A DNA stretch of 64,000 nucleotides from Halichondria panicea (GCF_963675165.1 NC_087393.1:4097502-4161501), one strand, 5' to 3'; shown: positions 1-11,653, counted from the stretch's first letter. Notes: generated from the sequence alone by a model not told the origin. Numbers and translations are program-made.

Positions 1-81
1 TGTACACCATTAATTGACTATTATTACGGCCATGAATATAATTATACCTATGATTGTACGCATAGATATTGGCTTAAGTCT

Positions 82-1711
82 TCAGTTTCCTTGGTAACCA
101 TCATGGTCGTTATCAGTGTCGGTATCGAGCTTGACTCGCTTGGTTTGGGGTCCTTCGTCACTGGCAGCTGGCAGCAGGGCCGGAGGGGGAGGGAGGGAGT
201 TGTAGATAGGGAGGGATATAGAGTCGGGCGTCTTCAGATGAACTGATTGGATATTGTGTAGTCCTCGTGGTATGTGCGAGGAGACTCCTTTAATTGCCGC
301 TAGTGTACGTGTTAGTGACCAGGTGCTCACAAGTGAACCCCACCCTTCCAATGGAGACGTTGCTATGGTGTGTGTGGGAGGGTGTGTGTGTGTGTGAGTG
401 GGTGAGGGTGTGTGTGTGGGGGGGAGGGGGATATCACTATATAACTCAGGTGAGTACGGAAAAGTTAATTCATACACATACCACATTGTGACGTAATTAC
501 ACAAACTGTCAGTATTTCAACGTACACATAGCATGGTTTACAAATTATACGACAGTACTATAATTATACGGACCCTACCAGCACGAGCCTAGACCAATGT
601 GCAGGTAGGTGGAGTTTCTAGCTTGCTGAATCTCCAGTGCCAAATCTTTCTTCAACATGTCCACAGGAATTGGCAGCCTGCAAGAGAATTGGTAGTACTC
701 AATGGTCATTCTTAAGTATGCTACGTTCACTTACTTTTTCGTTTCGAAGAACCTCTTTCCCAGTAATCGGGGGAGCATCTGGTAGACACGTTTATCAGAT
801 AAGAAGATGTCGTAGTTAGAGCAGAGTTGACGTTTGGACTCAAATGATTTGTAGTTAGTCTTTAGCTTGCTGATGGAATCACCTGTGTACGCAATCACAA
901 AGATGAAGGGGAACACTATGTACAAAAGTTAATACAAATAGGATCTTTAAAGGGCCATAGCTTTAGTTTTGATGGTCCAACTTGAATAATCCCGAAAATT
1001 GTAGGCTATGCATGTAGGTAAGGGAATGTGGGCTGTGACCGAAAATCACAAAAATGTTGTGATTTTAATTACTGCAATCAGACAAACTGGCGACTAGTTA
1101 TGGCCACTCAAAGAAATAATTTCTGCCAATGCTTTCCGGCTTAGACATACATAAATACACATCATGCATGTACGTTTGCAGTGTGCAACCAACCTACCTT
1201 GTTGACGCCTTCGACTTTCTTCTCTTTCAAGAATTCCTTGGCTTCTCCTTTCTCTCTCTCAGTGATGAGGCACAGGTCAGTGCCAGCGACGGGGTAGAGG
1301 GTGTGTGGGAGTGGCCTGGGTGGGTCACATGATACCGTGCGGTTACATAGGAACAATGATGATGGCATTTTACCTAGCTTGATTATAACCAATTGAAATA
1401 TAGTGTGTATCCTAAGTGTGCAACAGGTGATGAATGTATAACAAAAACCACATCAAAGAGATTATCTCCTTTTGTGTAGGGTTGCCAACTCACACTCTCA
1501 ATGATCGGACAGTCCTGTCAGGGATCTTCTTGAGTGCCACCACCATGGAGACAAGAGAATCTTCATCAACCAGCTTAGGCTTGCTCTTCTTTTGCACAGT
1601 ACTGTGATATGTCTGGAGTGCTGCTACTGCCTTGCTCACCTGTGCAAGCAACAACAGGTTAAGTAGCAGCATACTATTATTATACAGTTCCCTCACCAAA
1701 GTCTCATCCAT
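82..1711 (-). CDS. RSL1D1: RSL1D1-like ribosomal L1 domain protein, six exons
   Basis: Nucleolar L1-domain protein (CSIG family) acting in ribosome biogenesis. Exons on the minus strand, in order: 1711-1697, 1639-1494, 1315-1198, 882-735, 677-579, 325-82, all with GT-AG borders and short introns. Family landmarks: VSKAVAAL start, LPHTLYPVAGTDLCLI, SNYDIFLSDKRVYQMLP followed by LLGKRFF, LPIPVDML, and the end motif SVHLKTPDSISLPIY. About 256 residues, shorter than the human protein, which has a long basic tail; here the tail is only QTKRVKLDTDTDND. One flaw: from exon 3 to exon 4 the frame is off by one base, near the start of exon 4 (about 875-882). The six exons sum to one base short of a multiple of three. 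Either a single-base deletion/assembly error or a weak alternative donor explains this. Intron 5 holds a GT-rich microsatellite (about 360-425). Family identification is firm; intactness is not. Confidence 0.88.
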
Positions 1712-2820
1712 GATGCTGGTTTGCTCAAGCCTATTATTTTTGGCTGGGTTGCAACCACGTGGCTTTACCTCAGTATAAACAAGCCCTTGCAAACGGCTAG
1801 ATATCTATTCCGTTCTATTAAGGAAACATCGGCCTCTATTTATTTCATCACATATCGACGACCTTTGCCCACATTTCAATGTCTTATAACAAATTCTCAA
1901 TCTGTACACACATATATAACAACATGATATCTAGGCACATTATAATTATACAATGATCAGCAAGGTAGAAAGTTATTGGATAATAACGTCATCAATCATG
2001 CACTCCACTGTTCCCAATGCAGACATCTCGATCTGTGTGCATTGTGCATGCATTGTGTACATCGTAATTATCTCCAAGCATATAGAACATAGAACGAAGA
2101 CTAATCAGTATATACTTATTTTTGTCCACACTTTCAATTTCAGTTTACTTACCTGATTTGTCCTGAGAGTATATCATAGTAAAGCGAACCCATAGTCAGG
2201 AGCAGTAACGTCAGGAATCTTGAACCGCTGCCAGTAACACATTAGTACTTGACTTAAAAGTCGCTTTCGATTCGCACTGTGACTTGCCCTGAGGGTACAT
2301 CATAGTGATGTTGAAAGCGAACCCATATTCAGGAGTAGTAACGTCAGGACAACTACTAGTATTTCAACTTCCTCCATACCATACATCAATTAGTTTGGGA
2401 AACACTATATGTATGAAACACACCTACACACATACAGATGCAACAAAGCATACACATTAGTCTATAAAATATGTATGGAACGATAACAGATGACCAAAGA
2501 TACATGATCACGTACGTCTCACGGCACCACTCAGTCAGGTATACATGTAATACCCGAAACGTTATAAATAGCACTATGCAACAACCAAACCATAGCACAC
2601 AGTCATCATTATGTAAGCCATTGTTATGTATTTCCAGAGCTAGTTTTTCACCCTATAATTTAATTGTAGAGCATTACCTCAACACGATATGGTAGTTGCA
2701 AGACGGTCTATTTATGTTTGGCTATCACACACTGATCAACTGCAAAGAACCAATATATTAAGAGTGGCTTGTTCAAGCCGATAGGATTCTAAAGTTCTCA
2801 GAATACTACATGAACATGTT
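1712..2820. other. Intergenic stretch, no gene seen
   Basis: AT-rich DNA between the RSL1D1-like gene and the NTPase gene. Open frames are short and show no domain. The only structure is an imperfect direct repeat (2161-2216 and 2286-2348). The RSL1D1 promoter must lie at its left edge. Confidence 0.5.
2161..2348 (+). repeat. Imperfect direct repeat, two copies
   Basis: 2161-2216 and 2286-2348 share a core running from CCTGAG through AAGCGAACCCATA and TCAGGA to GTAACGTCAGGA, with a few changes and a short insertion in the second copy. No coding sense seen. Confidence 0.7.
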
Positions 2821-3425
2821 TTGATATCACAGTGTTGTCGGAGAAGTCACCAACATTCCATCACGAGACCTGCTTCCAGTGATCAAACTTCCCCTGACCA
2901 ACACAGGGCTAGCAATAAAACGCTTGGTTTCTGCTCTGAAGCTCACCATCAGACACTGCTGACAGTTGCTGGAGGGGTCATGGCCATGCATTACATGCAC
3001 CTATCTGATCAAGGTGTATAAAGGATGCCCCATAGTGTATGCCGTTGGTCCTTCTGAGACCGGAAAGTCTACATCAATTAGGGCTGCTCTTGCAATCTCT
3101 GGTTAGTATATCATGCATGCAATTTGTGATACTATTTCATCCCTACACTTGCAGGATGTTCTCAGGCGATGTATGTCAAGGGTTCCAATGCATTCTTTCT
3201 CGAAAGATCGGCGGTATCTTCCTTGCCGTATGCCATTGATGACCCCCCCAAGGCTAGGTCCAAGAACAACTCTGTGGATGTGGATGACCTCATTGTGGAC
3301 TTGCACGATGGCTGCAAAACAGCAAACCTCAGGAGTGGGCCCCTGAAACCTATCTCGATTCCATTGGTGGCATCCAACTTCAGCCAGAAGCAGGAAGATA
3401 GGTTACTACGTATATATATATAATT

Positions 3426-3621
3426 CAGGGTGTCATACAGGGGAGGGGGAAAGGGGGATATCTCCCCTCTAGCTCCAACCCCCCTCCCCCCCTAAAATTT
3501 GCATTCAGGTACTAGTTGGGGTCGGCAATTTTACATACTAACAGGGTAACAATAACAGTTTACCTTTTTTTAGCAAGTTACTTATTTCCCCCCTCTATAC
3601 TCAAAATCCTGTATGACACCT
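3426..3621. mobile_element. MITE inside an NTPase intron
   Basis: The ends are inverted copies of a GGTGTCATACAGG motif (left 3428-3440, right 3608-3620). TATAATT-like sequence occurs on both sides and could be the target duplication. The interior has G-rich then C-rich tracts. It lies wholly in the intron between the SIPLVASNF and SFVLPTVGP exons. Confidence 0.6.
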
Positions 3622-4963
3622 TATAATTATGTGTGATTTTCTACAATAGAGTAACTACACGTACGTGCACCATGTCCTTTGTCCTGCCCACCGTTGGGCC
3701 CACAACAATGGAGGAAGAGGAAAGTTGGGCAGAATTGGATGACATCATTAGTGGAGGGGAGCTGTCATCATGTATCGGTTGGGCTATTTCTATCGGAGAA
3801 TGCCCAACCCTGCAGGAAGAAGTAATGGCCATCAAAGACAAGCTTAACTCGGTTGAGGGGAGAAAGTTAAAGAATTGGGCCATTCTTCTCTACTTTGTGA
3901 AGAAGGTGAAATAAATTATATATATCTCGTAAATGTTTAATTGTCGTTGCACATTAATTTTATTAGCTTCTTTGTGTTGGCAATGAACATGAGGACGAGG
4001 AACCCCAAGAATTCCTAAACATTTTGGATTATGTCCGAGAAGGTGTGCGCTCCACACAGTCACCGACCACTCTGCCGACTATTCTGGACCCAGACAGTGT
4101 GTTAAGCACAACATTAACCAACATTCTCAACTTCTGTCGCACCAAAAGTCTGAAAGATGTAAGGACCTATGTTTTTTCCCTGTTTGGTTGGTATATTACT
4201 GTATGTGATGTGATGGGCCATACGCCACTACAGACTTATAATTGAAACTTTGTGTATACGTAATAGGTGAACGTGTTCGCTCGCTGTGGGTGCTATGTCC
4301 GGAAGCAAAACAATCAACGAAAGGAAGTTTTGCTGTCGTACTTGAAGATGTAGGATCTGCTCTTACGTATTCTCGTGCCAAAGTGAAACATATTGTGGAA
4401 ACCTCGAATTATGGGACGTCGAGTTCCTACCGCTTCCTGCAGGGCACTCATGATTCAAAGAAGAGAAGATGTCTAGCGTTTTATGTCGACAACATTCCTG
4501 AAAAGCTAAGAAGCAAACTGTTGGACGGTAACTGCCAGCTAGTTTTTTGCATGCATGACAATTATATTGGGTTAACCCCTTTCAGTCACAACAAAGGAGT
4601 CGTACAACATTCATTGGAGCCTCGATGACGATGATGGTGTAGGTGAGTGCTAGGAGTTATTGCAATAACTGTTGCATTGTGACGTCCCCATAGTATTACT
4701 AGTTTGACTAACCTTTATTAGGCTGGTGGAAAGTATCTCGACCCTGTTGACATTATAATATCTCAAACTCTCACTACCGTGCAAGGTTCAGGGGTTGTAG
4801 CCAGGTGGTATACGTGTGCAAAGTGCCTGTCAAAATTGTTTGGACTACGCCTGCAGCTTGTTTTTAACTATTTTCATCATAAAACACATAATTAAAGTGT
4901 ATTATATGTATGTCATTATAATTATGACTGCATGCAGAGGATGGCAAGGATGATGATCCCAGT

Positions 4964-5280
4964 GACAAGGAGGACGACGACCCCTTCCCCACCGATGGTG
5001 AGAAGAAAAACGATGATCCTCCCCCCAGTAACAAGGAGGACGACGACCCATTCCCCAGCTTAGGTGTCAAGAATCTTCCCCCCAGTGACAAGGAGGACGA
5101 CGACCCCCTCCCCAGCGTGGGTGACACTAAAGATGACGATCTTCCCCCCAGTGACAAGGAGGACGACGACCCCTCCCCAGCGTGGGTGACACTAAAGATG
5201 ACGATCTTCCCCCCCGTGACAAGGAGGACGACGACCCCTCCCCAGCGTAGGTGACACTAAAGATGACGATCCCTCCCCCA
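4964..5280 (+). repeat. Coding minisatellite, ~66-bp unit, five copies
   Basis: Units begin with GACAAGGAGGACGACGACCC at 4964, 5030, 5087, 5153 and 5218 (spacings 66, 57, 66, 65). They encode SDKEDDDP-type acidic repeats. The last two units each lose one base in a C run (CCCCTCC instead of CCCCCTCC), which throws the frame; a stop follows near 5252 in the incoming frame, while the basic tail downstream is in another frame. Confidence 0.85.
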
Positions 5281-5512
5281 ACGACAACAATCCCCCCCCT
5301 AGCGACAAGAAGGCCAAACGTAAGAGAATCACTGCAGAACCTGCTGCTGCAAAGAAAAAACGTTTGGGGGAAGCAAGTCTCTTACGTGATGGCCTCGGGA
5401 AGTCGTACACACCCAAAAATCTGAAGAGGCGCACCCGCAACTCTGCATTGTCTGATTTCTAGTATTACGTGCAACGTACCCCTTACTTTTGTTAGCTACA
5501 ATGACATTCTTT

Positions 5513-5614
5513 ATTGCTGGCTGATTCAGCGATAGTTTATCTATATGCAAAATATTATACGTACAACCCCTTTGCTACTTATTATTATTATTGCTGGCTG
5601 ATTCAGCGATAGTC
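5513..5614 (+). repeat. Short direct repeat ATTGCTGGCTGATTCAGCGA
   Basis: An identical segment of about 23 bases occurs just after the NTPase stop at about 5513 and again at about 5591. It contains the small palindrome GCTGATTCAGC. Confidence 0.7.
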
Positions 5615-5773
5615 CAGTATTATTCTTTACGTTAGGCTGTGTAATGTTCAAAAAATTTATGATCATAACAAAATGATTTTTCTCCTTACAATGTCTAGTA
5701 ACCTTCAAAACAAGCAATGTCCGGTTTACAATTGACCCTTCTTTACTTAAGCTTATAACTTGCCACTTGAGAT

Positions 5774-7068
5774 TTAGTTTTCGAAGTGAATACAGCGTAT
5801 ATATGTAGGCAGTTTATGTTCGCAATAGGGAGCTATAGAGTAGTCCACCACATCATTGTATACTTTCTTTATTTCTCCAACGTTTTTTTCTGTTGAAACA
5901 ATTTCATACAATGTGATTGTCTCGAATTCAGACCACTGCCCTTTAGCCACGTCTTTGTTGCGATCCACAGCAAAACGTTTGCTGCTAGGTAAACTCATTT
6001 GTAAGTGATGTTTTCTACCCATCCTCTTAGCTGTTGTTGGTGATTCTGAAATAGGTTTCTTTCCATTTGGGTTGTGGCAATTTACACATTGATAATGTGA
6101 AGTACATTGCCGATTGTTTTTTAAACAGCAACACCTGGAAGCGTAAAATGGGCTGTTCTTGCAAGATGTGGAGCTAATTTTCTTGTTTGTCCCACATCTG
6201 CAGGAAATGTTAGTGCTGTTTTCTGTGTTTGCTGAAATTGGTGTATTTGCTGTGTTACTAACGAATGGTAGTGCAGCATCATAGTGTCCATTACGTAGAT
6301 CACGAATGCAGTAGCGCATGAATCTATGCTGCTTGTACATGTAGGCGTAACATCGGTAGTTGGAAGTCTGGTATCAGCCGAAAAAATCACAATAGAACAC
6401 TGTAGACTATTAGCAATTGCAAGAGGCATTGCATTGACTGATGTGAAAATTGGGCTGTAGAAATTTGTTGACCTCCGTCTCATAATCATCAACTAATGGG
6501 TCTATAAATGGTTCGTATTCAGCACGTTTACAACCAAGCATCTCAGTAACAAACTTTCATAGCCAGTTTGCTGATATTTTCAGTTTCAATGCCATTGCTA
6601 ATTCCCATGTTGCTGAGTATTGAATGCCACTCTTTCGATTGCGTTACCACGTTTTTCGCAATGGCTGAGAAAAAACAGTTGCCGTCTCCTATTATAGGAG
6701 TGAAAAATTAATAAGCCCATTTGATTGCAATGTTTGACTTAGTTGTGATTCTGAAGATACATCAGCAGAGCAGCCCTGTTTTCTAACCCACTGTTCGAAG
6801 CAAAATGTTTAACAAGTTCTCCTAGCTTAACGAGACCCATGTACTTGAGTGACGTTAGGACGTGAAACTTTGTTAATGCATGTAGATAAATAACTTTTAC
6901 CTCATCAAAATCAAACATGCAAGAGGATACATCAATCTCGCATTGGGTGTCAGTTTCTCGAGTTTCTCTGTCTTTGGGTAGTATTCCAATCGGTTGTAAT
7001 GGCCCACAAGTAAGGTCATGTCTGAACCTACTGTTACAAACTGGTTCAGACAAAGTCTTTGATTTCAC
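5774..7068 (-). pseudogene. Broken OTU-family cysteine protease with CXC zinc motif
   Basis: OTU proteins cleave ubiquitin-type conjugates; in invertebrate genomes many copies travel with transposons. Reading from 7068 downwards: an N-terminal part (MKSKTLSEPVCNSRF, 7068-6739); the OTU catalytic loop PIIGDGNCFFSAIA (about 6700-6660) with Asp and Cys; KFVTEMLGCKRAEYEPFIDP (about 6555-6495); FYSPIFTSVNAMPLAIANS and LQCSIVIFS (about 6460-6375); and the catalytic-His motif NGHYDAALPF (about 6295-6265). A Cys-rich CXC-like segment follows (CRCGTNKK, CCCLKNNRQC, CVNCHNPNGKKP), then a tail to the stop at 5776-5774. At least three single-base frame changes break it, near 6560, 6460 and 6300. Catalytic residues are all present, so it decayed recently or the breaks are assembly indels. 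Confidence 0.75.
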
Positions 7069-7279
7069 TGTTTTGGCAGAGTTGTACGAATGAATTACAA
7101 CGGCCTGCGTTTATCAAAGATATAATTATTAATGCTCTGGAGTGTACATAAAGGAGGGCCACTAATTAAGTTATGAGTCTAATAATTATGACCTACAAAG
7201 AAAGACTCACCAAGTTAAAGCTGTATCACTTTGAACTGGCTGACATAATATTTTTTTTAAGTCTTATAATAACCAGTCC

Positions 7280-7650
7280 TGTCGATTCAAATCAAAAACT
7301 TTATTTCGTGACAGTCAAACCTTAATACTCGCTCCTCTGTAAAATTTACTCTTTGTCACACTCGTTCATACTCAAACCAGTCACGTCACTTTTATTTTAA
7401 TCGCCTTCCGAGACTCTGGAACTCCCTCCCTGCCATTAGTCATACGAGTGTATCAAATCAAAAGTCAAAGAGTTTTTGTGGGCTCACTTTTTCACCAACT
7501 TTAATATACTGTTCATTTCACTTCCACTGGTCCTTGTAGCAAATGCACAGCTATTCCTTTCCACAACGGTTTTTAGCTGTGTTTGTGCTTCGCTTAAATC
7601 CTCCCTTTAGTTTAGAGGCATTCTGACTATTACCCTTCATGCAGTCATAC
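7280..7650 (+). mobile_element. LINE 3' fragment
   Basis: One frame reads HFYFNRLPRLWNSLP followed by SVSNQKSKSFCG, the usual C-terminal end of reverse transcriptases of CR1/L2/Jockey-type LINEs (aromatic-Asn-Arg, then LWNSLP, then a short helical tail). No RT core is attached here, so it is a 5'-truncated copy. Confidence 0.65.
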
Positions 7651-7727
7651 ATTAATACTTTGTCCTACCTCATGTCAGTGTTGTCAAAATACATGTGTGC
7701 AGTGAAACCATAATTATTAATACTGTA

Positions 7728-7842
7728 CTCGAGACCAGCCATTCGTTATCTAACGAACGGTTGGTCTCGAGGCTAATGTATGTAACCACCGTAGACTCGC
7801 TGACCAGTCCAATCTAGGGATTGGACTGGCCAGCGAGTCTAC
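7728..7842. repeat. Two adjacent hairpins
   Basis: Hairpin 1: arms 7728-7748 and 7751-7771 (21 bases, near perfect, loop TC). Hairpin 2: arms 7791-7814 and 7819-7842 (24 bases, one mismatch, loop TAGG). They look like end-to-end remains of foldback elements. Confidence 0.8.
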
Positions 7843-7948
7843 GTAATGACGACTCTTGCAGTGTAGTGTATACTTGGATCTAAGTAGAGGAAGACCTCAT
7901 CAGGTGGTCTAGGCTGTTCTGGATTCCTCACTATATCTATGATCTAAC

Positions 7949-9120
7949 ATATGGATCTAGCAAAGGCCTTTGACAAGGTTCCTCACAAAGAGCTTTTATT
8001 TAAATTCTGGACTGGACTGGTATAACTGGAAATGGTTTAGAAACTACCTGATAGGTGTCACTTGTTCAATCATCATGCTTGGTGCTCGGAGGCTCTATAT
8101 AAGGTGGAGTACAGCTGTGCAGAGGAGGCTGGAACCACTGAGCTTAGCTAATTAAGGTCACTAATTGAATTTATCCCATTTTCTCTTGCATTAAAACGTT
8201 ATTTTTCAGGGGGGGTCAAATTTTATTGTCGCCAATTTTGCTCAGAAGCAGAGATACAAGTCTCAAAGCCAGCTATGGCTATACAGTGACCTCGAGAACA
8301 AGCCGCTCATGATATCGAGGCTAGTACAAGAGCAAGACTTTTGATTGCAATTATATCTCTGCAAAATTGGCGAAAATAAAATTTGACCCCCCCCTGAAAA
8401 ATAACGTTTTAATTTAAACTTTTTAAACGGATATAGACATGATATATGATTTAAACTGATATAGACACTAAAAACTAGGCTTGAAATATTAAATGGGGTT
8501 TAACAGTGCGGAGCAGGTCAAAGGGGCTCGCACATGTGCAGCAATGGGCAGTCAGTACCTCGTGGCTTGTGCTCACATTGGAACTTAGACACATGCGCAG
8601 CAACATTCGTTACCTCGTGGCTTAAGTCAGCAGCAACCAGGACGAGTGTGCTATCTCTTTCGCTATCTCTTTCGATCGAGTGTCATCTCTTACCATCCTC
8701 ATCCATGGCCTCTCCCGTCGGAACCAGCAGTGGACGCCTAAGTTAGACTATTGCGGTGCAGTCTGGGACCCTCATCACCACACAGATATAGAAAAACTGG
8801 AAAGCGTTCAAAAATTTGCAGGGAAAATTGTAACGAAGCAGTGGAGGGCAGAATACCCTGACCTGCTTGCCTCCTTAAACTGGAAACCTCTGTCATCTCG
8901 AAGGAAGAACCAAAAACTGAAAGTCTGCTTTAATATACTTAATAATTTATCTATAATAATTATCTCCCAATGTTTTCACCCTCCATCCTCGCCCTTCCCC
9001 CCCCCGTCACCCTCATAATCAAATTATTTTTAAACCATTTGTTAAAACCCTAGCCCATAGACATTCCTTTTTTGTAAGCGTAATCCCTATTTGGAATCAA
9101 CTTTTTAAAGATGAGAATGC
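7949..9120 (+). mobile_element. LINE reverse transcriptase remnant interrupted by a MITE
   Basis: 7949-8060 encodes MDLAKAFDKVPHKELLFKF and then WFRNYLIG, the RT palm region of a non-LTR retrotransposon (the FDxVxH motif). From about 8730 the frame reads LDYCGAVWDPHHHTDIEKLE, QKFAGKIVT and LNWKPLSSRR, the C-terminal part after the palm; SFFVSVIPIWNQLFKD ends it near 9110. The stretch between lacks the rest of the RT and contains the inserted element 8195-8408. Stops and gaps make it dead. Confidence 0.75.
8195..8408. mobile_element. piggyBac-like MITE with TTAA flanks
   Basis: Inverted ends AACGTTATTTTTCAGGGGGG (left 8195, right end 8408) extend about 45 bases, through TCAAATTTTAT and GCAGAGATA. 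TTAA lies directly outside both ends (8191-8194, 8409-8412). TTAA duplication is typical of piggyBac-type insertion. It is non-coding. Confidence 0.75.
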
Positions 9121-9676
9121 TCCATTCGACCTGGGGAATTAGACTTGGTGCACAGAAAGTGAGTGAGAAGCTAACTTCAGTACTGAAATATGATTCTTCC
9201 CCCTCTCCCCAGCTCTTAATCTTGAGAATGAAAGAATCTGCAACCTCCTGTGATGAGATTGAAGTCAGAACTTGCAGCATTGATGTGAGGAACTTCGAAT
9301 CACTGGTACCGCTATTAGTGGCCGCCTTTTGTAAGTTAAAAACATTACATTGCATAACTTTTTTGGCATGCAGATGCGATTGATGACGTGCACTCCGGTA
9401 CTGGGCTATAGTACCACCATCAACTTGAAATTATAGAATGATCAAAGGTACAGGGTTTTGCAGAATTCTTGCAACAGGCAGAGCAATGACTTCCATATAT
9501 GGAGTTGTAATTGTGTAAACAGCTGTAGACCACAGATGCATGGTTTTATTTTAAGAGCACCAAAACTAGCTAGCTATAGCTAGTTGTACACTCATTTCTA
9601 TAGCTCTGAATTCTGATCTGTGACTAAACACTAGTACTAAGAACTAAGACTGACTGTGATTGAGAAGAGTGCTGAC

Positions 9677-10480
9677 ATGGATCAGTTTAACTGGTTTGGT
9701 GGCATGAATTCAGGACATTCTGAATGGAGTTATTGTCCAACTCAGTTCAATTCCTACAGTTTTGCTCGTGAGGGTGACACCTACCCTAACCCGTCTACAA
9801 GGCAAGATTCAGTGTCCAGCTGTATCACCTATCATGTAAAAATCATTAATCCAAGGAAGAAAAGTGACTTTATTGTGCGTTTGTGGCATGGTGTAACTGA
9901 AACATTTATGTCACCATCAACACTGCGAGCAAGGCTACAAGAATCATTTCCATATGATGTGCCTGGCACCACAACTTTTCAGTTGGGTTATCTTGAACGC
10001 AACACAAAGCGGTGGGTAGTCGAAGAGAAGGATCTGGACGTTATGTATGGTACTTTAGGGCAAAATTCTAAAATAACTTTGTGGTGTGATGCTAAGATTG
10101 AAGTGGATGATGAGCCAGCTAAAAAAAAAAGGAAACGTGATGAAACTAATCCGGGACCTCCTAGCTGCTCTGACTCTTGCAAGGTGGATTCTGTTGATCT
10201 TATTTTCAAAGAATTGAAAAAGAAACACCCTGACATGCATTGTCCTAAACTAAGATTGTGGGCTAAGATGATAGATAAAGGACGCCATGATGATTACGAC
10301 AACCCCCCACAAATTCCACTTATTACTGGATCAACTGTTCCTGCAAAGAAGAAATCTGGTAATGTGGCAGATGCACTGGCTAGTGCAGCCACAGCAATTG
10401 CTAATGCATTTCAGGCACCGAGTACACCACAAAAGAGAGGTAGTAATACAACTGATGTGTCGCCAAATTCTCACCCATGA
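9677..10480 (+). CDS. Accessory ORF of the transposon, PB1-like, nuclear
   Basis: Intact frame of 267 residues from ATG 9677. Residues about 45-140 look like a small beta-grasp/PB1-like unit: FIVRLWHGVTETFMSPSTL, FPYDVPGTTTFQLGYLE, KRWVVEEKDLDVMYG and SKITLWCD. A basic cluster AKKKRKRDE suggests nuclear import. The C-terminal part has KLRLWAKMIDKGRHDDYDN then PPQIPLITGS and an Ala-rich helix ADALASAATAIANAF. I know no assigned function. Its place inside the terminal repeats, facing the transposase, suggests a transposition-linked role. Degenerate homologues with the same MWL..DIE..TLWCDG block lie at 19.4-20.4 kb. PB1-like is an inference from pattern, not a search. Confidence 0.7.
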   Translation: MDQFNWFGGMNSGHSEWSYCPTQFNSYSFAREGDTYPNPSTRQDSVSSCITYHVKIINPRKKSDFIVRLWHGVTETFMSPSTLRARLQESFPYDVPGTTTFQLGYLERNTKRWVVEEKDLDVMYGTLGQNSKITLWCDAKIEVDDEPAKKKRKRDETNPGPPSCSDSCKVDSVDLIFKELKKKHPDMHCPKLRLWAKMIDKGRHDDYDNPPQIPLITGSTVPAKKKSGNVADALASAATAIANAFQAPSTPQKRGSNTTDVSPNSHP

Positions 10481-10725
10481 GGAGTGCAAAGCTTAGGAGG
10501 AGCTGTTTAGATGACTTAAAATTGTTGAAAGACCTATTACAAGAGAATGTGTTAAGTGAGGCTGAGTTCTCTGAGCAAAAAGAGAATATCCTACACGCAC
10601 TCTTAAAGAAATTCATGATTAACGTCCAGCAATAATAATAATTATCTATTATAGTACGGTACAATTACTAATACAATGTATGGTATAAGTATAGTGAGAC
10701 TATCGTGTTCAATATTCTGTTCAAG

Positions 10726-11653
10726 TTAACTGTATCCAGCATGTTCAACCCAGTGCATGCAATCTGTCTGAGTAATTGCTGAAAATGAGTGAAGTACAAC
10801 TGATTCACAGTCCATTGTATTGAGTAAAGATTCATTTGCTCGCAATGTTGATTTAAGCTTAGAAAACGCTTCCTCGATAGGATTGAGATCTGGGCAATAA
10901 GGCGGTAGGTAATAAAGAAGGGCACCAGTTGATTCAATTAGTGGAGCTACACCATAAACATGATGGATGGACGCATTATCCATGACGACCACACTGTGGG
11001 GATTGACTCCATCAAATGGCTGAAGATGTGGAAGTAGAATGTTTTGAACAAAGTAAATAAATCTATCACCATCCACAGACGATGTTACAGAATGACAATC
11101 AAGGACACCACTGGTCGATATAGCTGCTATTGCATTTACTCGCTGGCCTCGTACTAACAGCTTCTTTGAGACAGGAGGCTTGCCCCTTATGCTGTAACCG
11201 AATCTCCTCAGGCAATTTCTTCTGTCAGCTCCCGTCTCGTCAACAAAAATTAACATTTCAGGATGACCGTTGAAAATCTGCATATCTTGAAGGTATACTC
11301 CTCTCAGAAATTCACTTCTTGGCAACAAGAACCATCTTCTGTCTGGTTATATTTTATGAATGTAAAAACCTCCAAATGGTACTAACATCAACATGTGTAC
11401 CAGTCTCGTTAACAAGAACCTCAGTGATTTCTCGTAAGTAAATATCTGGCCTCTCTGAAATTGTTTCGATGATGATAAGCTTATCAATATCAGTCAATAC
11501 AGCTGTGCCACTGTTTGGAGGGTGTTTACGTTTATCAACTGTTCCTGTGTCATTGAAAAGAGCAACAGTTCTGCACACAGTTGAAGCGTTGACATTCAAA
11601 TTTTCACCAACTTCACGACAAGATTTGCGCTGCATTTCCACCTGGTACACCAT
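10726..11653 (-). pseudogene. IS630/Tc1-mariner DDE transposase, broken
   Basis: Cut-and-paste transposase. The N-terminal part (11653-11354, ATG at 11653) is a helix-turn-helix module (CREVGENLNVNASTVCRTV, PPNSGTAVLTDIDKL, REITEVLVNETGTHVDVSTI). The catalytic part (11328-10726) shows LIFVDETGADRRN (first Asp), VVVMDNASIHH (second Asp) and PPYCPDLNPIEEAFSK (Glu), with 34 residues between the second Asp and the Glu: a DD34E triad. Between the two parts there is an in-frame TAA just after IWRFLHS and a one-base frame change around 11310-11325. All catalytic residues survive. Confidence 0.85.

Larger units (their letters stand above)
2830..5463 (+). pseudogene. P-loop NTPase-like gene, copy 1, with acidic repeats and basic tail
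   Basis: I do not recognise the family. Readable pieces in order: VTNIPSRDLLPVIKLPL (about 2842-2895); a Walker A-like GPSETGKST (about 3045-3075); an exon (about 3157-3407) with YVKGSNAFFLERS, LPYAIDDPPKARS, LIVDLHDG and ISIPLVASNF; SFVLPTVGP (about 3647-3907); EPQEFLNILDYVREGV (about 3968-4160); a long exon 4267-4625 with GERVRSLWVLCPEAKQ; a further piece at about 4722-4860; five acidic repeats (4964-5280); and a lysine/arginine-rich tail KKAKRKR to the stop at 5461-5463. Splice-like GT-AG borders separate several pieces. The frame shifts near 2945, 3020 and within the acidic repeats, so this is either decayed or contains indel errors. A related copy lies at 14310-15240, with the conserved core in the same order. 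An ATPase role is inferred from the P-loop only. Confidence 0.55.

Noticed and set aside
294..491. Plus-strand frame rich in VCVCEWV
   Set aside because: Produced by the GT microsatellite in an RSL1D1 intron, opposite the real gene.
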